NCBI GenBank assembly: GCA_046349775.1
Contig: JAXMBS010000048.1
Location: 1-41,971, forward strand
Reading direction: 5' to 3'
DNA from: JAEUIG01 sp046349775
GTDB taxonomy: Bacteria; Planctomycetota; Planctomycetia; Planctomycetales; Planctomycetaceae
Length of the DNA stretch: 41,971 nucleotides
The notes under the pieces were generated by a model. That model saw only the letters and a program-made list of their open reading frames with translations. It made no database searches and was not told the DNA's origin. Both the position numbers and the translations under genes were made by a program. Each line of letters opens with the position of its first letter. The stretch's first letter is position 1. Shown in pieces: positions 1-8,026 of the stretch.

Positions 1-1
1 A

Positions 2-1225
2 GACTTGCGTGACGTCGGCCGATGCGTGCCCCAGGATGACCTGGGCGGCCTCCAGCCCGTACCGTTTCCGAATCTCCGTTCCGGCGGAGTGGCGCAGCCG
101 GTTCGGACTCCAGCGATGGTCTGATTGCCACTGGTCGAGTTCGGCTCGCTGCATGTCGGTCAACCGGTTCCGCCACTGCTCGATGGTCTCATCGTCGCGA
201 CGGCAAAGCGGCTCAGGCGCCGGGAACGCCAGATCACACGCCCGGTGGATCGCGCGGCGGTAGCTTCCGGTGGTGTACTGTCCACCCGCGGTTCGCTTCG
301 GTTTCCGCATCCGGTTTGTTCCCGGCCGGTTGCCGCAAGACAACGGCGTCGTGCGGTTCGCGTGTTGTTCCGCGCGGCGCTTCCTCTCCGAATCCACGGG
401 CCGGAAACAGTGCGTTTCCTTCTCCCTGAGCAGGTAGGGCCGCAGAATGTCCTGCCCCTTCGGACCGATGGGGATAATTCGGTCCCGTTCGTGATGCTCG
501 GTCTTGTGAGTGTCCGGCCGGTACAGCCAGACATCCGCCGACATGTCGATGTCGCAGGGGCGCAGATTGCAGACGTCCTGCGGGCGACATCCCGTGATCC
601 GCTGTAAACGGATCATGTCCGCCGCCACGGGCGTCAGATGGGGCAATGTAGCCTGGACGGTCGCATCGTCCACGGGTTGTACCGGATCAGGTTCGAAGGC
701 CTCTGAACGGCCCTTCCGCAAGCCGGAGACGGCCATCAGCCCGTGGTACATGTCCGGGCGGACCAGTTCGTTCTCAACCGCCCATTTGAAGCATCTGCGA
801 ATCCGGCCGATCGACTTGTTGATGTATCCGCGGCTCCAGCCGTGGTCGACCATACGTTGCCGAACTGCTTTCAACGCCAGCGGACCGAATTCGTTGGCGG
901 TCGTCCGGCCGTACAACTCCCGGACGATCTTCAGAGCTTCCTTGATGCAACCGCATTCACGAGTGACCTCGCCGTTCTTGCGGTAGTACCGCTCGGCGAA
1001 TTTCCGGTAGGCGTTGATGATCTCAACGACCGTGCTCTCGATCTCGCTGCGGAGCTGCCGACCATTGGCCAGGAACTCGGCGATCAGGCGGTCATACTCG
1101 GCTCTGCTGGCCGCAGTGTTCCACTTGCCCAGGTAGAGGTCCTGACCGTTGATTGTGACGACAGCCTGCCCTGTGGGCTTGTGCCGACGGTAGGACGGGA
1201 CGCGAAGCGTGGATGTTTTCGGCAT
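2..1225 (-). CDS. Tyrosine recombinase (phage-type integrase), 3' end cut by the window edge
   Basis: Site-specific recombinase that would cut and rejoin DNA at att sites to insert or excise a mobile element. The frame is open from ATG at 1225 to the left edge, 408 codons, with no stop. Visible catalytic motifs are Arg I in GCRPQDV (about 575-595), a beta-strand Lys in THKTEHHERD, the box II motif SPNRLRHS (about 85-105; Asn takes the place of the first His, which I associate with planctomycete integrases) and His III in VILGHASADVTQV. The sequence stops exactly where the nucleophilic Tyr is expected, so the catalytic Tyr lies just outside the window. The N-terminal 170 residues look like a SAM-like core-binding domain. 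It points away from the neighbouring tRNA-Pro, the usual layout of an island inserted at a tRNA 3' end. It may be a genomic-island or prophage integrase; the cargo would be to the left. Confidence 0.93.
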   Translation of the reverse strand, partial: MPKTSTLRVPSYRRHKPTGQAVVTINGQDLYLGKWNTAASRAEYDRLIAEFLANGRQLRSEIESTVVEIINAYRKFAERYYRKNGEVTRECGCIKEALKIVRELYGRTTANEFGPLALKAVRQRMVDHGWSRGYINKSIGRIRRCFKWAVENELVRPDMYHGLMAVSGLRKGRSEAFEPDPVQPVDDATVQATLPHLTPVAADMIRLQRITGCRPQDVCNLRPCDIDMSADVWLYRPDTHKTEHHERDRIIPIGPKGQDILRPYLLREKETHCFRPVDSERKRRAEQHANRTTPLSCGNRPGTNRMRKPKRTAGGQYTTGSYRRAIHRACDLAFPAPEPLCRRDDETIEQWRNRLTDMQRAELDQWQSDHRWSPNRLRHSAGTEIRKRYGLEAAQVILGHASADVTQV

Positions 1226-1249
1226 GGGGGTGCAACCTCCATTTCACCG

Positions 1250-1270
1250 AATCCGGTAGTCTACCGGATT
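1250..1270. promoter_or_regulatory. Perfect inverted repeat upstream of the integrase
   Basis: Two 10-base arms (AATCCGGTAG and its exact complement) flank a single T, 25 bases upstream of the integrase ATG. A compact odd-centred palindrome here is typical of a repressor or excisionase binding site. It could also be a recombination core. No protein partner can be named from the window. Confidence 0.5.
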
Positions 1271-1346
1271 TCGTTGAAACTTCAGGCTGCACTGCCGACC
1301 GCCGGCAGGTAACAGAAGCGTCTGTTTCAGCGTCAGTTAGAAAAAG

Positions 1347-1421
1347 TCGGGGCGACAGGATTCGAACCTGCGACTTCCAGCTCCCAAAGCTGGCGCTCTA
1401 GCCAGGCTGAGCTACGCCCCG
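1347..1421 (-). tRNA. tRNA-Pro (anticodon UGG)
   Basis: On the minus strand the sequence folds as a cloverleaf. The acceptor stem CGGGGCG pairs with CGCCCCG, the discriminator is A at 1347, and the T-arm contains GGTTCGAATCC. The anticodon stem CCAGC/GCTGG encloses the loop TTTGGGA, giving anticodon TGG. The C1-G72 pair is characteristic of bacterial tRNA-Pro. The 3' CCA is not encoded. A short T-run follows at 1341-1346. It lies 121 bases from the integrase start, so its 3' half may serve as an attachment site. Confidence 0.95.
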
Positions 1422-1474
1422 TGGAAGCAGAAGTTTAGGGGCCGCATGCGATCCGGGTCAACGCGGCTGCCCGA

Positions 1475-2116
1475 TCAATCGGCTCGCCGTTCCCAGAGCC
1501 CGCGATAGATCGGCAGTCCCTCTTTGCGCTTGGTCCGCTCGTAGCTCGTCCGGTAGTCGAGGTCGTGCGCGGCGGGTATCTCCGCCGGCGGCGGCAGCTT
1601 GCGAAACAGCGGATGATGGTTCATCAGCGCCGAGATCACGCCGAAGTACTCTTCGACGTCGGTCCACGAGTGCAACCGCCCGCCCGGCTTCAGCAGTCGC
1701 GCGCATTCGTCTGCGAACCGGTCTGTGAACACCCGCCGGCGGCGGTGTTTGTGTTTCCACCACGGATCGGGAAAGTAGACGTGGATCGCATCGACCGAAT
1801 GGGGTGCAATGTAGTCCTGAAACACGCGATGGACATCGGCGCCGAGGATACGAACGTTTTCCAGCTTCCGCCGCTGCAACCGCCGTGCTGCTCGGCGTCC
1901 CTCACGGTACTCCAGTTCAATTCCCAGGTAGTTGTGGTCCGGGTGCGCCGTCCCGGCCGAGACCAGAAACATCCCGCGTCCCGACCCGACGTCGATCTCG
2001 ACCGGATTGTCGTTCCCGAAGAACGCCGTCCAGTCGAGTTCGTTGAGACCGCGCGCATCGAAATCGTGCAGCGTCTGGAAATAGGGCAGCAGGTCCGTGG
2101 GCGGAGCGGGGCGCAT
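1475..2116 (-). CDS. trmB: tRNA (guanine-N7-)-methyltransferase
   Basis: Methylates N7 of G46 in the variable loop of tRNAs using S-adenosylmethionine. At 213 residues it is the usual size. The SAM-binding motif EIDVGSGRG is at residues 40-48. The TrmB signature YFPDPWWKHKHRRRR is at 114-128, and the C-terminal TSYER motif at 190-194 helps bind the guanine. The ATG at 2116 is used. Its neighbours on the same strand are the FabZ-like gene and purC. A word-repeat array separates its start from the 3' end of the dehydratase gene, so cotranscription is uncertain. Confidence 0.95.
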   Translation of the reverse strand: MRPAPPTDLLPYFQTLHDFDARGLNELDWTAFFGNDNPVEIDVGSGRGMFLVSAGTAHPDHNYLGIELEYREGRRAARRLQRRKLENVRILGADVHRVFQDYIAPHSVDAIHVYFPDPWWKHKHRRRRVFTDRFADECARLLKPGGRLHSWTDVEEYFGVISALMNHHPLFRKLPPPAEIPAAHDLDYRTSYERTKRKEGLPIYRGLWERRAD

Positions 2117-2127
2117 GTATGCGAGGG

Positions 2128-2203
2128 GTCAGGCGTCAGCAGTCAGCTTTCTGCCAGTAACAGATTCTCGATGCTGATCCCTGACAGCTGATGACTGACA
2201 GCC
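2128..2203. repeat. Period-7 word repeat, two facing arms (trmB/fabZ gap)
   Basis: Arm 1 (2128-2148) is three heptamers beginning GTCAG. Arm 2 (2174-2203) is four heptamers of the form CTGAYNN. The arms are roughly complementary and could form an imperfect hairpin with a 25-base loop. Arm 2 lies about 10 bases beyond the stop codon of the FabZ-like gene. It is one of at least twelve such arrays in the window. Confidence 0.6.
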
Positions 2204-2209
2204 TTGAAG

Positions 2210-2701
2210 TCACGAACGGCTGATCGGCACGCCGATCATGCTGCCGTGGAATACCAGCACTTCGTTGACGAACCCCTGGAACTCGAACTCCGCGCGCATT
2301 TTCGGTTTCACGCGCTTGGCCCGCGCGCAGATGACAAGCCGGCAGCCCGGAAACACCGGGGCTCGGAACCGCACCTCGTCCATCCCGCCGAATCCGAGGT
2401 AATCGCCGCTCCCCAGCAGCGAAAACTTCTTCGCGTAGAACGAAGCCAGTTGCGCCGCCGCTTCGCACAGGATCACGCCCGGCATCAACGGGAATCCCGG
2501 CATGTGCCCCTTGATCCAGAACTCGTCGTCGGTGACGTCCTTGAACCCGATAATCCCGTGATTCGTGCGGTCCACCCAGACGACGCCGGAGAGCTGCTCC
2601 ATCTCGTGACGTTGCGGGTTGATCTTCCGCACCTCATCGAGGTTGTACAACGGCTTGTCGTAATTGAACGGCTTGTAATCGAAAAACGGCGGCGGAGGCA
2701 T
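2210..2701 (-). CDS. FabZ-type 3-hydroxyacyl-ACP dehydratase
   Basis: Hot-dog-fold dehydratase that removes water from 3-hydroxyacyl-ACP in fatty acid elongation. The active-site loop reads KGHMPGFPLMPGVILCEAAAQ at residues 64-84. His66 is the catalytic histidine and Glu80 the acidic partner on the following helix. At 163 residues it has about 30 extra N-terminal residues (proline- and tyrosine-rich) compared with a minimal FabZ of about 145. It may be the housekeeping enzyme or one of several paralogues, so no symbol is given. The ATG at 2701 fits the start of homology. Word-repeat arrays flank it on both sides. Confidence 0.88.
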   Translation of the reverse strand: MPPPPFFDYKPFNYDKPLYNLDEVRKINPQRHEMEQLSGVVWVDRTNHGIIGFKDVTDDEFWIKGHMPGFPLMPGVILCEAAAQLASFYAKKFSLLGSGDYLGFGGMDEVRFRAPVFPGCRLVICARAKRVKPKMRAEFEFQGFVNEVLVFHGSMIGVPISRS

Positions 2702-2759
2702 GGCGGCGGAAGTCTTCTGCGGAGACGAAGGTCAGAATCAAAGCTGAATATCGATCGGG

Positions 2760-2854
2760 GTCAATCGTCAATGGTTGATCGTCATTTGTGCAGAACTACG
2801 GCAGAAGCAAGCCAGGTCCCTTGAACCATTGACCATCAACACTTGACCATTGAC
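2760..2854. repeat. Period-7 word repeat, two facing arms (fabZ/HAD gap)
   Basis: Arm 1 (2760-2787) is four heptamers of type GTCAATN. Arm 2 (2820-2854) is five heptamers of type CATTGAC. Over 25 bases the arms are complementary except for about four positions, giving a long hairpin with a roughly 30-base loop. The last base of arm 2 is part of the TAG stop codon of the HAD-fold gene. No gene-like signal is present between the arms. Confidence 0.65.
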
Positions 2855-3813
2855 TACACATCGAGAATCTCGCGGATTTGACGGATATCCGTCAACAGAC
2901 GATCGGGTTTCAAATTGGGGTTGCGGAGTTCGTCCGGCCGGACCTGGCAGCACACGGCATCGGCCGCGTACAGGGCAGTCCGTACGCCACATTGCAGCGC
3001 GATCGCGAGATCGTCCGACAGACGCTGGCTGATATACAGAATCGCCTGGGGTTCGATGCCCAGCTTCAGAAACGCAGAAAACCCGTGGGAAAACAGGCTC
3101 GGTGAAGGCTTGCGGACCTGCATTTCCGTCGACATTGTCACGGCATTCGCCGAGATCAATTCGCTCAGTGAGTGCAGCGGCGCCTGCTGGCGAAACGCCC
3201 GCAGCAACTGTGCCGGCGTGAAGGACTGGCCGTCGTCGAGCAGCCCCTGTCGCAGACCGCCTGACGCGATCTGCCGCATGATTTCTACGACGTTCTCCGT
3301 TGCCGCGACCCCTTGCAGGTTCGCATGAAAGAAGTACGCCACTTTTTCTGAAAAGTCCCCCAACTCTCCGTAGAAACCGGTGTCGTACCGGTACTCATTG
3401 CGAATCAGCCGGTCGATCAGCTTCGCCCAGATCGCCATCGAGTCGATTTCACGCTGTTCGCCGCGACGCTTCGACGGCTTGAGCGTTTCGGCATCGAGCA
3501 CGCGCTTGTACTGCTGCAGCATGTACTCCCACGGTGCGCCCGGCTTGCGGCTCATGCTCTGCCACATGTTGAACTCTTCGATCGTCTTCTGCAGCGCGAT
3601 CTGCATCCGCAAGGGTTGCGGGTGCAGATGCTGCAATCGACCGCCATCGATCCGCAGCAGCGTCCCGTACACGCTCCAGACCACTGCCCGGATGCCCGGC
3701 AGCGGTTTGACATACGGTGTGGCCTTCAGCGGCTGAGGCGCGGGGGGACGCGGCCAGATCAGTTCCGAGCGCTGGTCGAGCCACGCAAGATATTCCTGAA
3801 GCGACTTGGGCAT
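2854..3813 (-). CDS. HAD-superfamily protein with missing nucleophile
   Basis: A 319-residue protein with a haloacid-dehalogenase fold pattern. Motif I, normally hhhDxYGTL, reads VVWSVYGTLL at residues 44-53, so the nucleophilic Asp is replaced by Ser47. A motif II-like strand ends ELISAN (about 218-223). The motif III lysine is in VRKPSPSLF (Lys235). Motif IV is YISQRLSDDL (260-269), with acidic Asp267/Asp268 but without the usual GDS. A long helical cap (about 65-215) lies between motifs I and II. The fold is well supported; hydrolase activity is doubtful because the Asp is gone. It could be a binding or regulatory relative. The 107-base gap to purC, same strand, has no terminator I can see. 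Confidence 0.75.
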   Translation of the reverse strand: MPKSLQEYLAWLDQRSELIWPRPPAPQPLKATPYVKPLPGIRAVVWSVYGTLLRIDGGRLQHLHPQPLRMQIALQKTIEEFNMWQSMSRKPGAPWEYMLQQYKRVLDAETLKPSKRRGEQREIDSMAIWAKLIDRLIRNEYRYDTGFYGELGDFSEKVAYFFHANLQGVAATENVVEIMRQIASGGLRQGLLDDGQSFTPAQLLRAFRQQAPLHSLSELISANAVTMSTEMQVRKPSPSLFSHGFSAFLKLGIEPQAILYISQRLSDDLAIALQCGVRTALYAADAVCCQVRPDELRNPNLKPDRLLTDIRQIREILDV

Positions 3814-3920
3814 GTCTCGAACGAACGTAATGGCAGGTGTGCCGCGAGACGTTCATCTTCCACGGCCAACCATCCGTCGGCAACGCCGATTCAGGGCCGT
3901 TCACATGCGCCGTGCGGTCT

Positions 3921-4811
3921 CTACTTCCACGCAAATCGCTGGCCCGACAGCCTTTCGTAGGCTTCGATGTACTTCTCCCGGGTCTTGCTCACCACTTCCT
4001 CCGGCAACGCGGGGGGCGGGCTTTCCTTGTCCCAGCCGGTCGACTCCAGCCAGTCGCGCACAAATTGCTTGTCGAAAGACGGGGGACTCCGACCCGGGGC
4101 GTACTGGTCTTCCGGCCAGAACCGTGAACTGTCCGGCGTCAGCACTTCGTCGATCAGCAGGATCTCGTCGCCGCTGCGTCCGAATTCAAACTTCGTGTCC
4201 GCGATAATAATCCCCCGCTGACGTGCATGTTCCGATCCGCGCCGGTAGATTTCCAGGCTCAGATCCCGCAGTTTCTCCGCCAGCGGGCGGCCCACGATCT
4301 CGCACATCCGCTCAAACGAGATGTTGACGTCGTGCCCGCTCGCTTCTTTCGTCGCCGGGGTGAAAATCGGTTCCGGCAGTCGCGAACTTTCCTGCAGACC
4401 GGCCGGCAGCTTGATTCCACAGACGGTTCCCGACTTCCGGTACTCCTTCCAGCCCGATCCGGCCAGATAGCCGCGGACTACGCACTCGATCGGAATCACC
4501 TCCGTCTTGCGGACGATCATGCTCCGGCCGTCGAGCGCGGCGACGTTCGTGTCGGCAGGCAGTGGCAGCGAGGAGACATTCATGCTGAGCAGGTGATGCG
4601 GGACGCCCAGCCTGCCGAACCAGAACTCGCTGATTTTCGTCAGCACGCGCCCTTTGTCGGCGACGCCGGTCGGCAGAATGTGATCGAACGCGCTGATCCG
4701 GTCCGTGGCGACGAATAGAAGTCTGTCGCCGAAGTCGTAAATGTCACGGACTTTGCCGCGGCGCGGCGTCAGGCCCGTGAGGGAACATTCCAGGAGTGAA
4801 GACATCGACAT
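3921..4811 (-). CDS. purC: Phosphoribosylaminoimidazole-succinocarboxamide synthase
   Basis: Catalyses ATP-dependent joining of aspartate to CAIR to form SAICAR in purine synthesis. The start region carries RRGKVRDIYDFGDRLLFVATDRISAFD (residues 18-43, family nucleotide-binding hallmark written here in full function only). Further family motifs are VRGYLAGSGWKEY, the stretch with DVNISFE, and DEVLTPDSSRFW towards the C-terminus. At 296 residues it is the longer, yeast-ADE1-like length rather than the roughly 240-residue E. coli form. Two ATGs (4811 and 4805) are possible. It is the most upstream gene of the minus-strand run purC, HAD-like, fabZ-like, trmB. Confidence 0.96.
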   Translation of the reverse strand: MSMSSLLECSLTGLTPRRGKVRDIYDFGDRLLFVATDRISAFDHILPTGVADKGRVLTKISEFWFGRLGVPHHLLSMNVSSLPLPADTNVAALDGRSMIVRKTEVIPIECVVRGYLAGSGWKEYRKSGTVCGIKLPAGLQESSRLPEPIFTPATKEASGHDVNISFERMCEIVGRPLAEKLRDLSLEIYRRGSEHARQRGIIIADTKFEFGRSGDEILLIDEVLTPDSSRFWPEDQYAPGRSPPSFDKQFVRDWLESTGWDKESPPPALPEEVVSKTREKYIEAYERLSGQRFAWK

Positions 4812-5050
4812 GCTCCGCGGCGCGCCGCATCCTCATGCGCGGATTGCAGCGACGAATGGCCGTTTCGCGTACTCTATCACCGGCACGACGCGATTTGTAC
4901 CGGTGCAATTCGCGTACTTCCGGCAAACTGTGCAGCGAAATCCAATCTCTACGCTTGCCCCGGGATCGCTGGCGGGGCAGACTGACATGCTTGTGTCCGA
5001 CTGAGGGAGCGGCGGCCGTGTGTTGATCCCGGATTCGGAGGGCCAGACCG

Positions 5051-5806
5051 ATGCGCAACCAACTGCTGCCAGCGCTGCTCGTCTTCCTCTTTCCCACCGC
5101 GCTCGTTGCGGCAGATGATCCGGCTCCGCCAGATGGCAATACACCGGCGGTGTCGAAAAAGCTCGACACTCAGTGGCACATCCTGGTGAACCCGGCACGT
5201 CGCGTGCGTGGACGCAAAGATCTGCCGAAAGACGGTCCGCTGGTCAACATCCACAACCTCGAGCTCACGGGTCCGGGGCAGGGCCATCCGTTCGTCCTCG
5301 GTCAATATGCCGATGACGGAAAATGGGGATACGTCGACGGCAGCGTGGTCCGAGTCGAGGGTCGGAATGCTTCGCTGAAGCTTGGGCACGCCGAGAATTT
5401 CGAGCTCGAAGGGATTCTGGAACTGGGGAATGAGGGGGGCTGGTTCATGCTCGTGGGCTGGGACCAGGGGCGCGGTTATTCGATTATCAACATCGGTTTC
5501 CGCGAAAGTCCGAGCCCGTGGTTCATCACAGAATATCGGGGAGGCGCGGCAATCACCGACGCGCACCAGCAGGTCGCCAAGTTCGCCTGGCACAAGGATC
5601 AGCCGATGCGGCTCACGGTCAAGGATCGTGAACTCAATCTGCAGGTCGGAAAGGTCGAGGTTCTCCAGCGGCAGACGCTCGCCAACTATGCCGCCGGCGA
5701 TATCATCCTGGGCGTCTACGACACGAAGTACGGCCCGCGCCCCGTCCAGATCAATTCTCTTCGCATCCGAAATCTCGAATCAAAAACGGCGGTCGAGAAA
5801 CCGTAA
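5051..5806 (+). CDS. Exported protein, predicted beta-sandwich (LamG/DUF1080-like)
   Basis: A 251-residue protein with a clear Sec signal peptide (MRNQLLPALLVFLFPTALVA, cleavage before ADD). The rest alternates short beta strands with aromatic and glycine turns (GWFMLVGWDQGRGYSIINIG, LTVKDRELNLQVGKVEVL, GDIILGVYDTKYGPRPVQINSLRI). This resembles the concanavalin-like jelly-roll of DUF1080/LamG proteins that planctomycetes export in large numbers. I do not recognise a catalytic motif. It is followed after 50 bases by the M20 peptidase on the same strand. It may bind carbohydrate, but that is inference from fold type only. Confidence 0.7.
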   Translation: MRNQLLPALLVFLFPTALVAADDPAPPDGNTPAVSKKLDTQWHILVNPARRVRGRKDLPKDGPLVNIHNLELTGPGQGHPFVLGQYADDGKWGYVDGSVVRVEGRNASLKLGHAENFELEGILELGNEGGWFMLVGWDQGRGYSIINIGFRESPSPWFITEYRGGAAITDAHQQVAKFAWHKDQPMRLTVKDRELNLQVGKVEVLQRQTLANYAAGDIILGVYDTKYGPRPVQINSLRIRNLESKTAVEKP

Positions 5807-5833
5807 GTTCCCATCCGTCGCTTTCGCCGACCC

Positions 5834-5854
5834 CCGACTTCTGACCTCCGACGC
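5834..5854. repeat. Short period-7 word array upstream of the M20 gene
   Basis: Three heptamers of type CYGACNT fill most of the 50-base gap between the exported protein and the GTG start of the M20 peptidase. Only one arm is visible. Vocabulary and period match the other arrays. Confidence 0.45.
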
Positions 5855-5856
5855 CT

Positions 5857-7032
5857 GTGGACCCGCTCCCGATCCTTGCCGAACTGGTTTCGATTCCCAG
5901 TGTCAACCCGATGGGACGTGCGGTCACTGGGCCGATCTACCTGGAAGCGAAACTCAGCGATCATCTGGTCGGATTCTTTCAGAGGCTCGGCGTCGATCAC
6001 GTGCGGATCGAGGTGGCGCCGCAGCGTGCGAACGTGATTGCGTGCGTGCGGGGCAGGGGGGGCGGCCCATGCATTCTGCTGGATGCCCATCAGGACACGG
6101 TCCCCGTGGACGGGATGACGATCGACCCGTTCCGGCCCGTCGTGGACGGCGACCGGCTCTACGGGCGCGGCGCGTGCGACGTCAAAGGGGGCATGGCGGC
6201 GATGCTGGCGGCGTTCGCGCGGCTGGCGAACGGTTCGGAGCCCCCTCCGGGCGATGTCATACTGTCGTGCACCTGTGATGAAGAGTCGACGACCATCGGC
6301 GTGACCCATTTCGTCGCCGGCTGGCAAGCGGACTACCCTCCCGCCGAATGGTGGCGCCGCAAGCCGGACCTCGCCATCGCCGCCGAGCCGACCGATCTGG
6401 ACGTCGTCGTCGCGCATCGCGGCGCGTCTCGCTGGAAAATCCGCACGCGCGGCCGCGCCTGCCACAGTTCCGAACCCTCGAACGGTGTCAACGCGATCTA
6501 CAAGATGGCGCCGGTCCTCGCGGCCCTCCAGGAATACTCGGCGCTCGTCGGGACGCGCTTCAAACCTCACCCGCTGTGCGGCGCGGCGACGCTCAGCGTC
6601 GGCCGCATTGATGGCGGCGTGAGTGTGAATACCGTCCCCGATGAGTGCACGATCGAAATCGACCGGCGTGTGCTCCCCGGTGAAGACGGCTGGGACGCGA
6701 TTCGCGACGTCGAACAGTTCCTGCGTGAGCGAACCGACGTTGAGTTTGAATTCCTGCCGCCGTGGCTGGTGGGCATGTCCCTGTCCGACGCGACGAATGG
6801 CCCACTGTCCGATCGGCTGCTGGAATGTATCGCCTCGGTCGCTGGACCGCACAAGAAAATGGGCGTCCCCTACGGCACGCACGCCTCCCGGTTCGACGGC
6901 GCCGGTGTCCCCTCCGCGGTTTTCGGACCCGGTTCGATCCTTCAGGCCCACACCAAGGATGAGTGGATTTCGATCACGGAACTCCGCCAGGCGGCAGAGG
7001 TGTACTACCAGTTCTGCGGCGGGCAAGTATGA
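5857..7032 (+). CDS. M20-family metallopeptidase/deacylase (ArgE/DapE-like)
   Basis: Zinc-dependent amidohydrolase of the M20 family. Metal-site residues are visible: His78 and Asp80 in LLDAHQDTVP, Asp108 in GACDVKGG, the general-base/metal pair Glu142-Glu143 in CDEEST, Glu in AAEPTD, and a C-terminal His in LQAHTKDEW. The dimerisation (lid) domain lies around residues 185-290. At 391 residues it has family length. Substrates could be acetylornithine, succinyl-diaminopimelate or a dipeptide; the sequence alone does not decide. The start is GTG at 5857, because the next in-frame ATG falls inside the first conserved helix. The gene ends 4 bases before an octamer-word array. Confidence 0.88.
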   Translation: MDPLPILAELVSIPSVNPMGRAVTGPIYLEAKLSDHLVGFFQRLGVDHVRIEVAPQRANVIACVRGRGGGPCILLDAHQDTVPVDGMTIDPFRPVVDGDRLYGRGACDVKGGMAAMLAAFARLANGSEPPPGDVILSCTCDEESTTIGVTHFVAGWQADYPPAEWWRRKPDLAIAAEPTDLDVVVAHRGASRWKIRTRGRACHSSEPSNGVNAIYKMAPVLAALQEYSALVGTRFKPHPLCGAATLSVGRIDGGVSVNTVPDECTIEIDRRVLPGEDGWDAIRDVEQFLRERTDVEFEFLPPWLVGMSLSDATNGPLSDRLLECIASVAGPHKKMGVPYGTHASRFDGAGVPSAVFGPGSILQAHTKDEWISITELRQAAEVYYQFCGGQV

Positions 7033-7035
7033 CGA

Positions 7036-7151
7036 GTGCGAAAGTGAGAAGGTGTAATGGTGTGAAAGTAAATTTGCCGCTGAAGTAACAACGCCTGGCA
7101 CGGCGCGTAGTCCGTGCACGTTCGCACTTTCATACCTTTGCACCTTCTCAC
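7036..7151. repeat. Period-8 word repeat, two facing arms (M20/ClpP-like gap)
   Basis: Arm 1 (7036-7067) is four octamers of type GTGNGAAR. Arm 2 (7120-7151) is the complementary set of type CTTTGCAC. A 26-base core pairs with about three mismatches. Arm 1 begins 4 bases after the M20 stop, and arm 2 ends 3 bases before the ATG of the ClpP-like gene, so the element fills the gap and would put the start codon at the foot of a hairpin. Confidence 0.65.
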
Positions 7152-7154
7152 ACC

Positions 7155-7766
7155 ATGCCGTCGAACCGTCCCATCCGCCCGTACCCCGCCAACGCCGGTC
7201 GCGGCATTCACTCCGAGCCCGACGCGCCGCGCGACTGGGAAGTCATGCTGTGCGGCGATCTGACTGACAAAGAAGTCGAGCTGACCGATCGGCTGATGGG
7301 CGTCCCGCGCCGGAGCCGGGGGACGATTTTTTTCGACTCCTGTGGCGGCAGCACCTACGTCGGACTCAGCCTGGCGGTCTTGATCCGCCTGCGAGGCCTC
7401 AAAGCTCGGGCCGTCGTCGCCGGCGAGTGCTCCTCCGCGGCGCTCCTCCCATTCGCCGCCTGTGAACAGCGGTATGTGCTGCCGTATTCCACGCTGCTCT
7501 TCCATCCGGTCCGCTGGCACAGCGAGGAGAACGTCCGTGTGGAGGAAGCCACCGAATGGGCACGGCACTTCAAGGAACTGGAGCCGACTCTCGACGGTCT
7601 GCTGGCTCAGCTGTTCGGCTGTGACGTGGCGATTCTCAACAAATGGACACGCCCAGGCCGGTTTGTCAGCGGACAGGAACTCGCGGATGCCGGCCTTGCA
7701 CAGCTCATCGATCTTTTTTCCGGGGATGTGTGGCAGCAGATGGATCGCCCTGCGAGACATCGCTAG
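7155..7766 (+). CDS. ClpP-like serine protease homologue
   Basis: A 203-residue protein with the ClpP/crotonase-like fold. Strand and oxyanion region reads GTIFFDSCGGSTYVGLSLA (residues 56-74). The nucleophile elbow is GECSSAALL, with Ser94 at the ClpP nucleophile position. His117 in LLFHPV matches the catalytic His of the iHqP motif. A catalytic Asp is not obvious. It diverges from housekeeping ClpP: the N-terminal loop and the MASM motif are altered, and no clpX lies nearby. It may be a stand-alone relative or a partner of another ClpP subunit. The start ATG at 7155 follows directly after the octamer repeat, and I see no good Shine-Dalgarno sequence outside that repeat. Confidence 0.75.
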   Translation: MPSNRPIRPYPANAGRGIHSEPDAPRDWEVMLCGDLTDKEVELTDRLMGVPRRSRGTIFFDSCGGSTYVGLSLAVLIRLRGLKARAVVAGECSSAALLPFAACEQRYVLPYSTLLFHPVRWHSEENVRVEEATEWARHFKELEPTLDGLLAQLFGCDVAILNKWTRPGRFVSGQELADAGLAQLIDLFSGDVWQQMDRPARHR

Positions 7767-7919
7767 TCCGATTCGCTTTCCCAAGATACGAGTTGGCGAC
7801 GTCCGGCGGACGGTTTCGATCACGAAGCCCAGTTTCGGTGGTTGTCCGACTGGGATAGTGAACCTTTGTCTGGATGACCGCAGACTTCATTCACATCACG
7901 AAAAACTTGCTTGCCACTG

Positions 7920-7943
7920 GCCCAAATATCGTTTAGTTTGGGC
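7920..7943. other. Small perfect hairpin in the gap before the PEP-CTERM gene
   Basis: GCCCAAA and TTTGGGC pair around a 10-base loop. There is no T-run, so it is not a classical terminator. It sits in the 260-base gap between the ClpP-like and PEP-CTERM genes, where I see no other feature. Confidence 0.35.
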
Positions 7944-8026
7944 AGTCTCCAGCGTCGGATAGTTTCTCCAAATTGCCCGAAGTGTCGTTTTCCGCAATGG
8001 CAAGCCACACTGATCTTAGCCGCGCC

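Noticed and set aside
5716..7143. 475-codon minus-strand frame opposite the M20 gene
   Set aside because: It is the antisense of a gene with complete catalytic motifs, is Arg/Asp/Val rich, and runs into a word repeat; typical of shadow frames at high GC.
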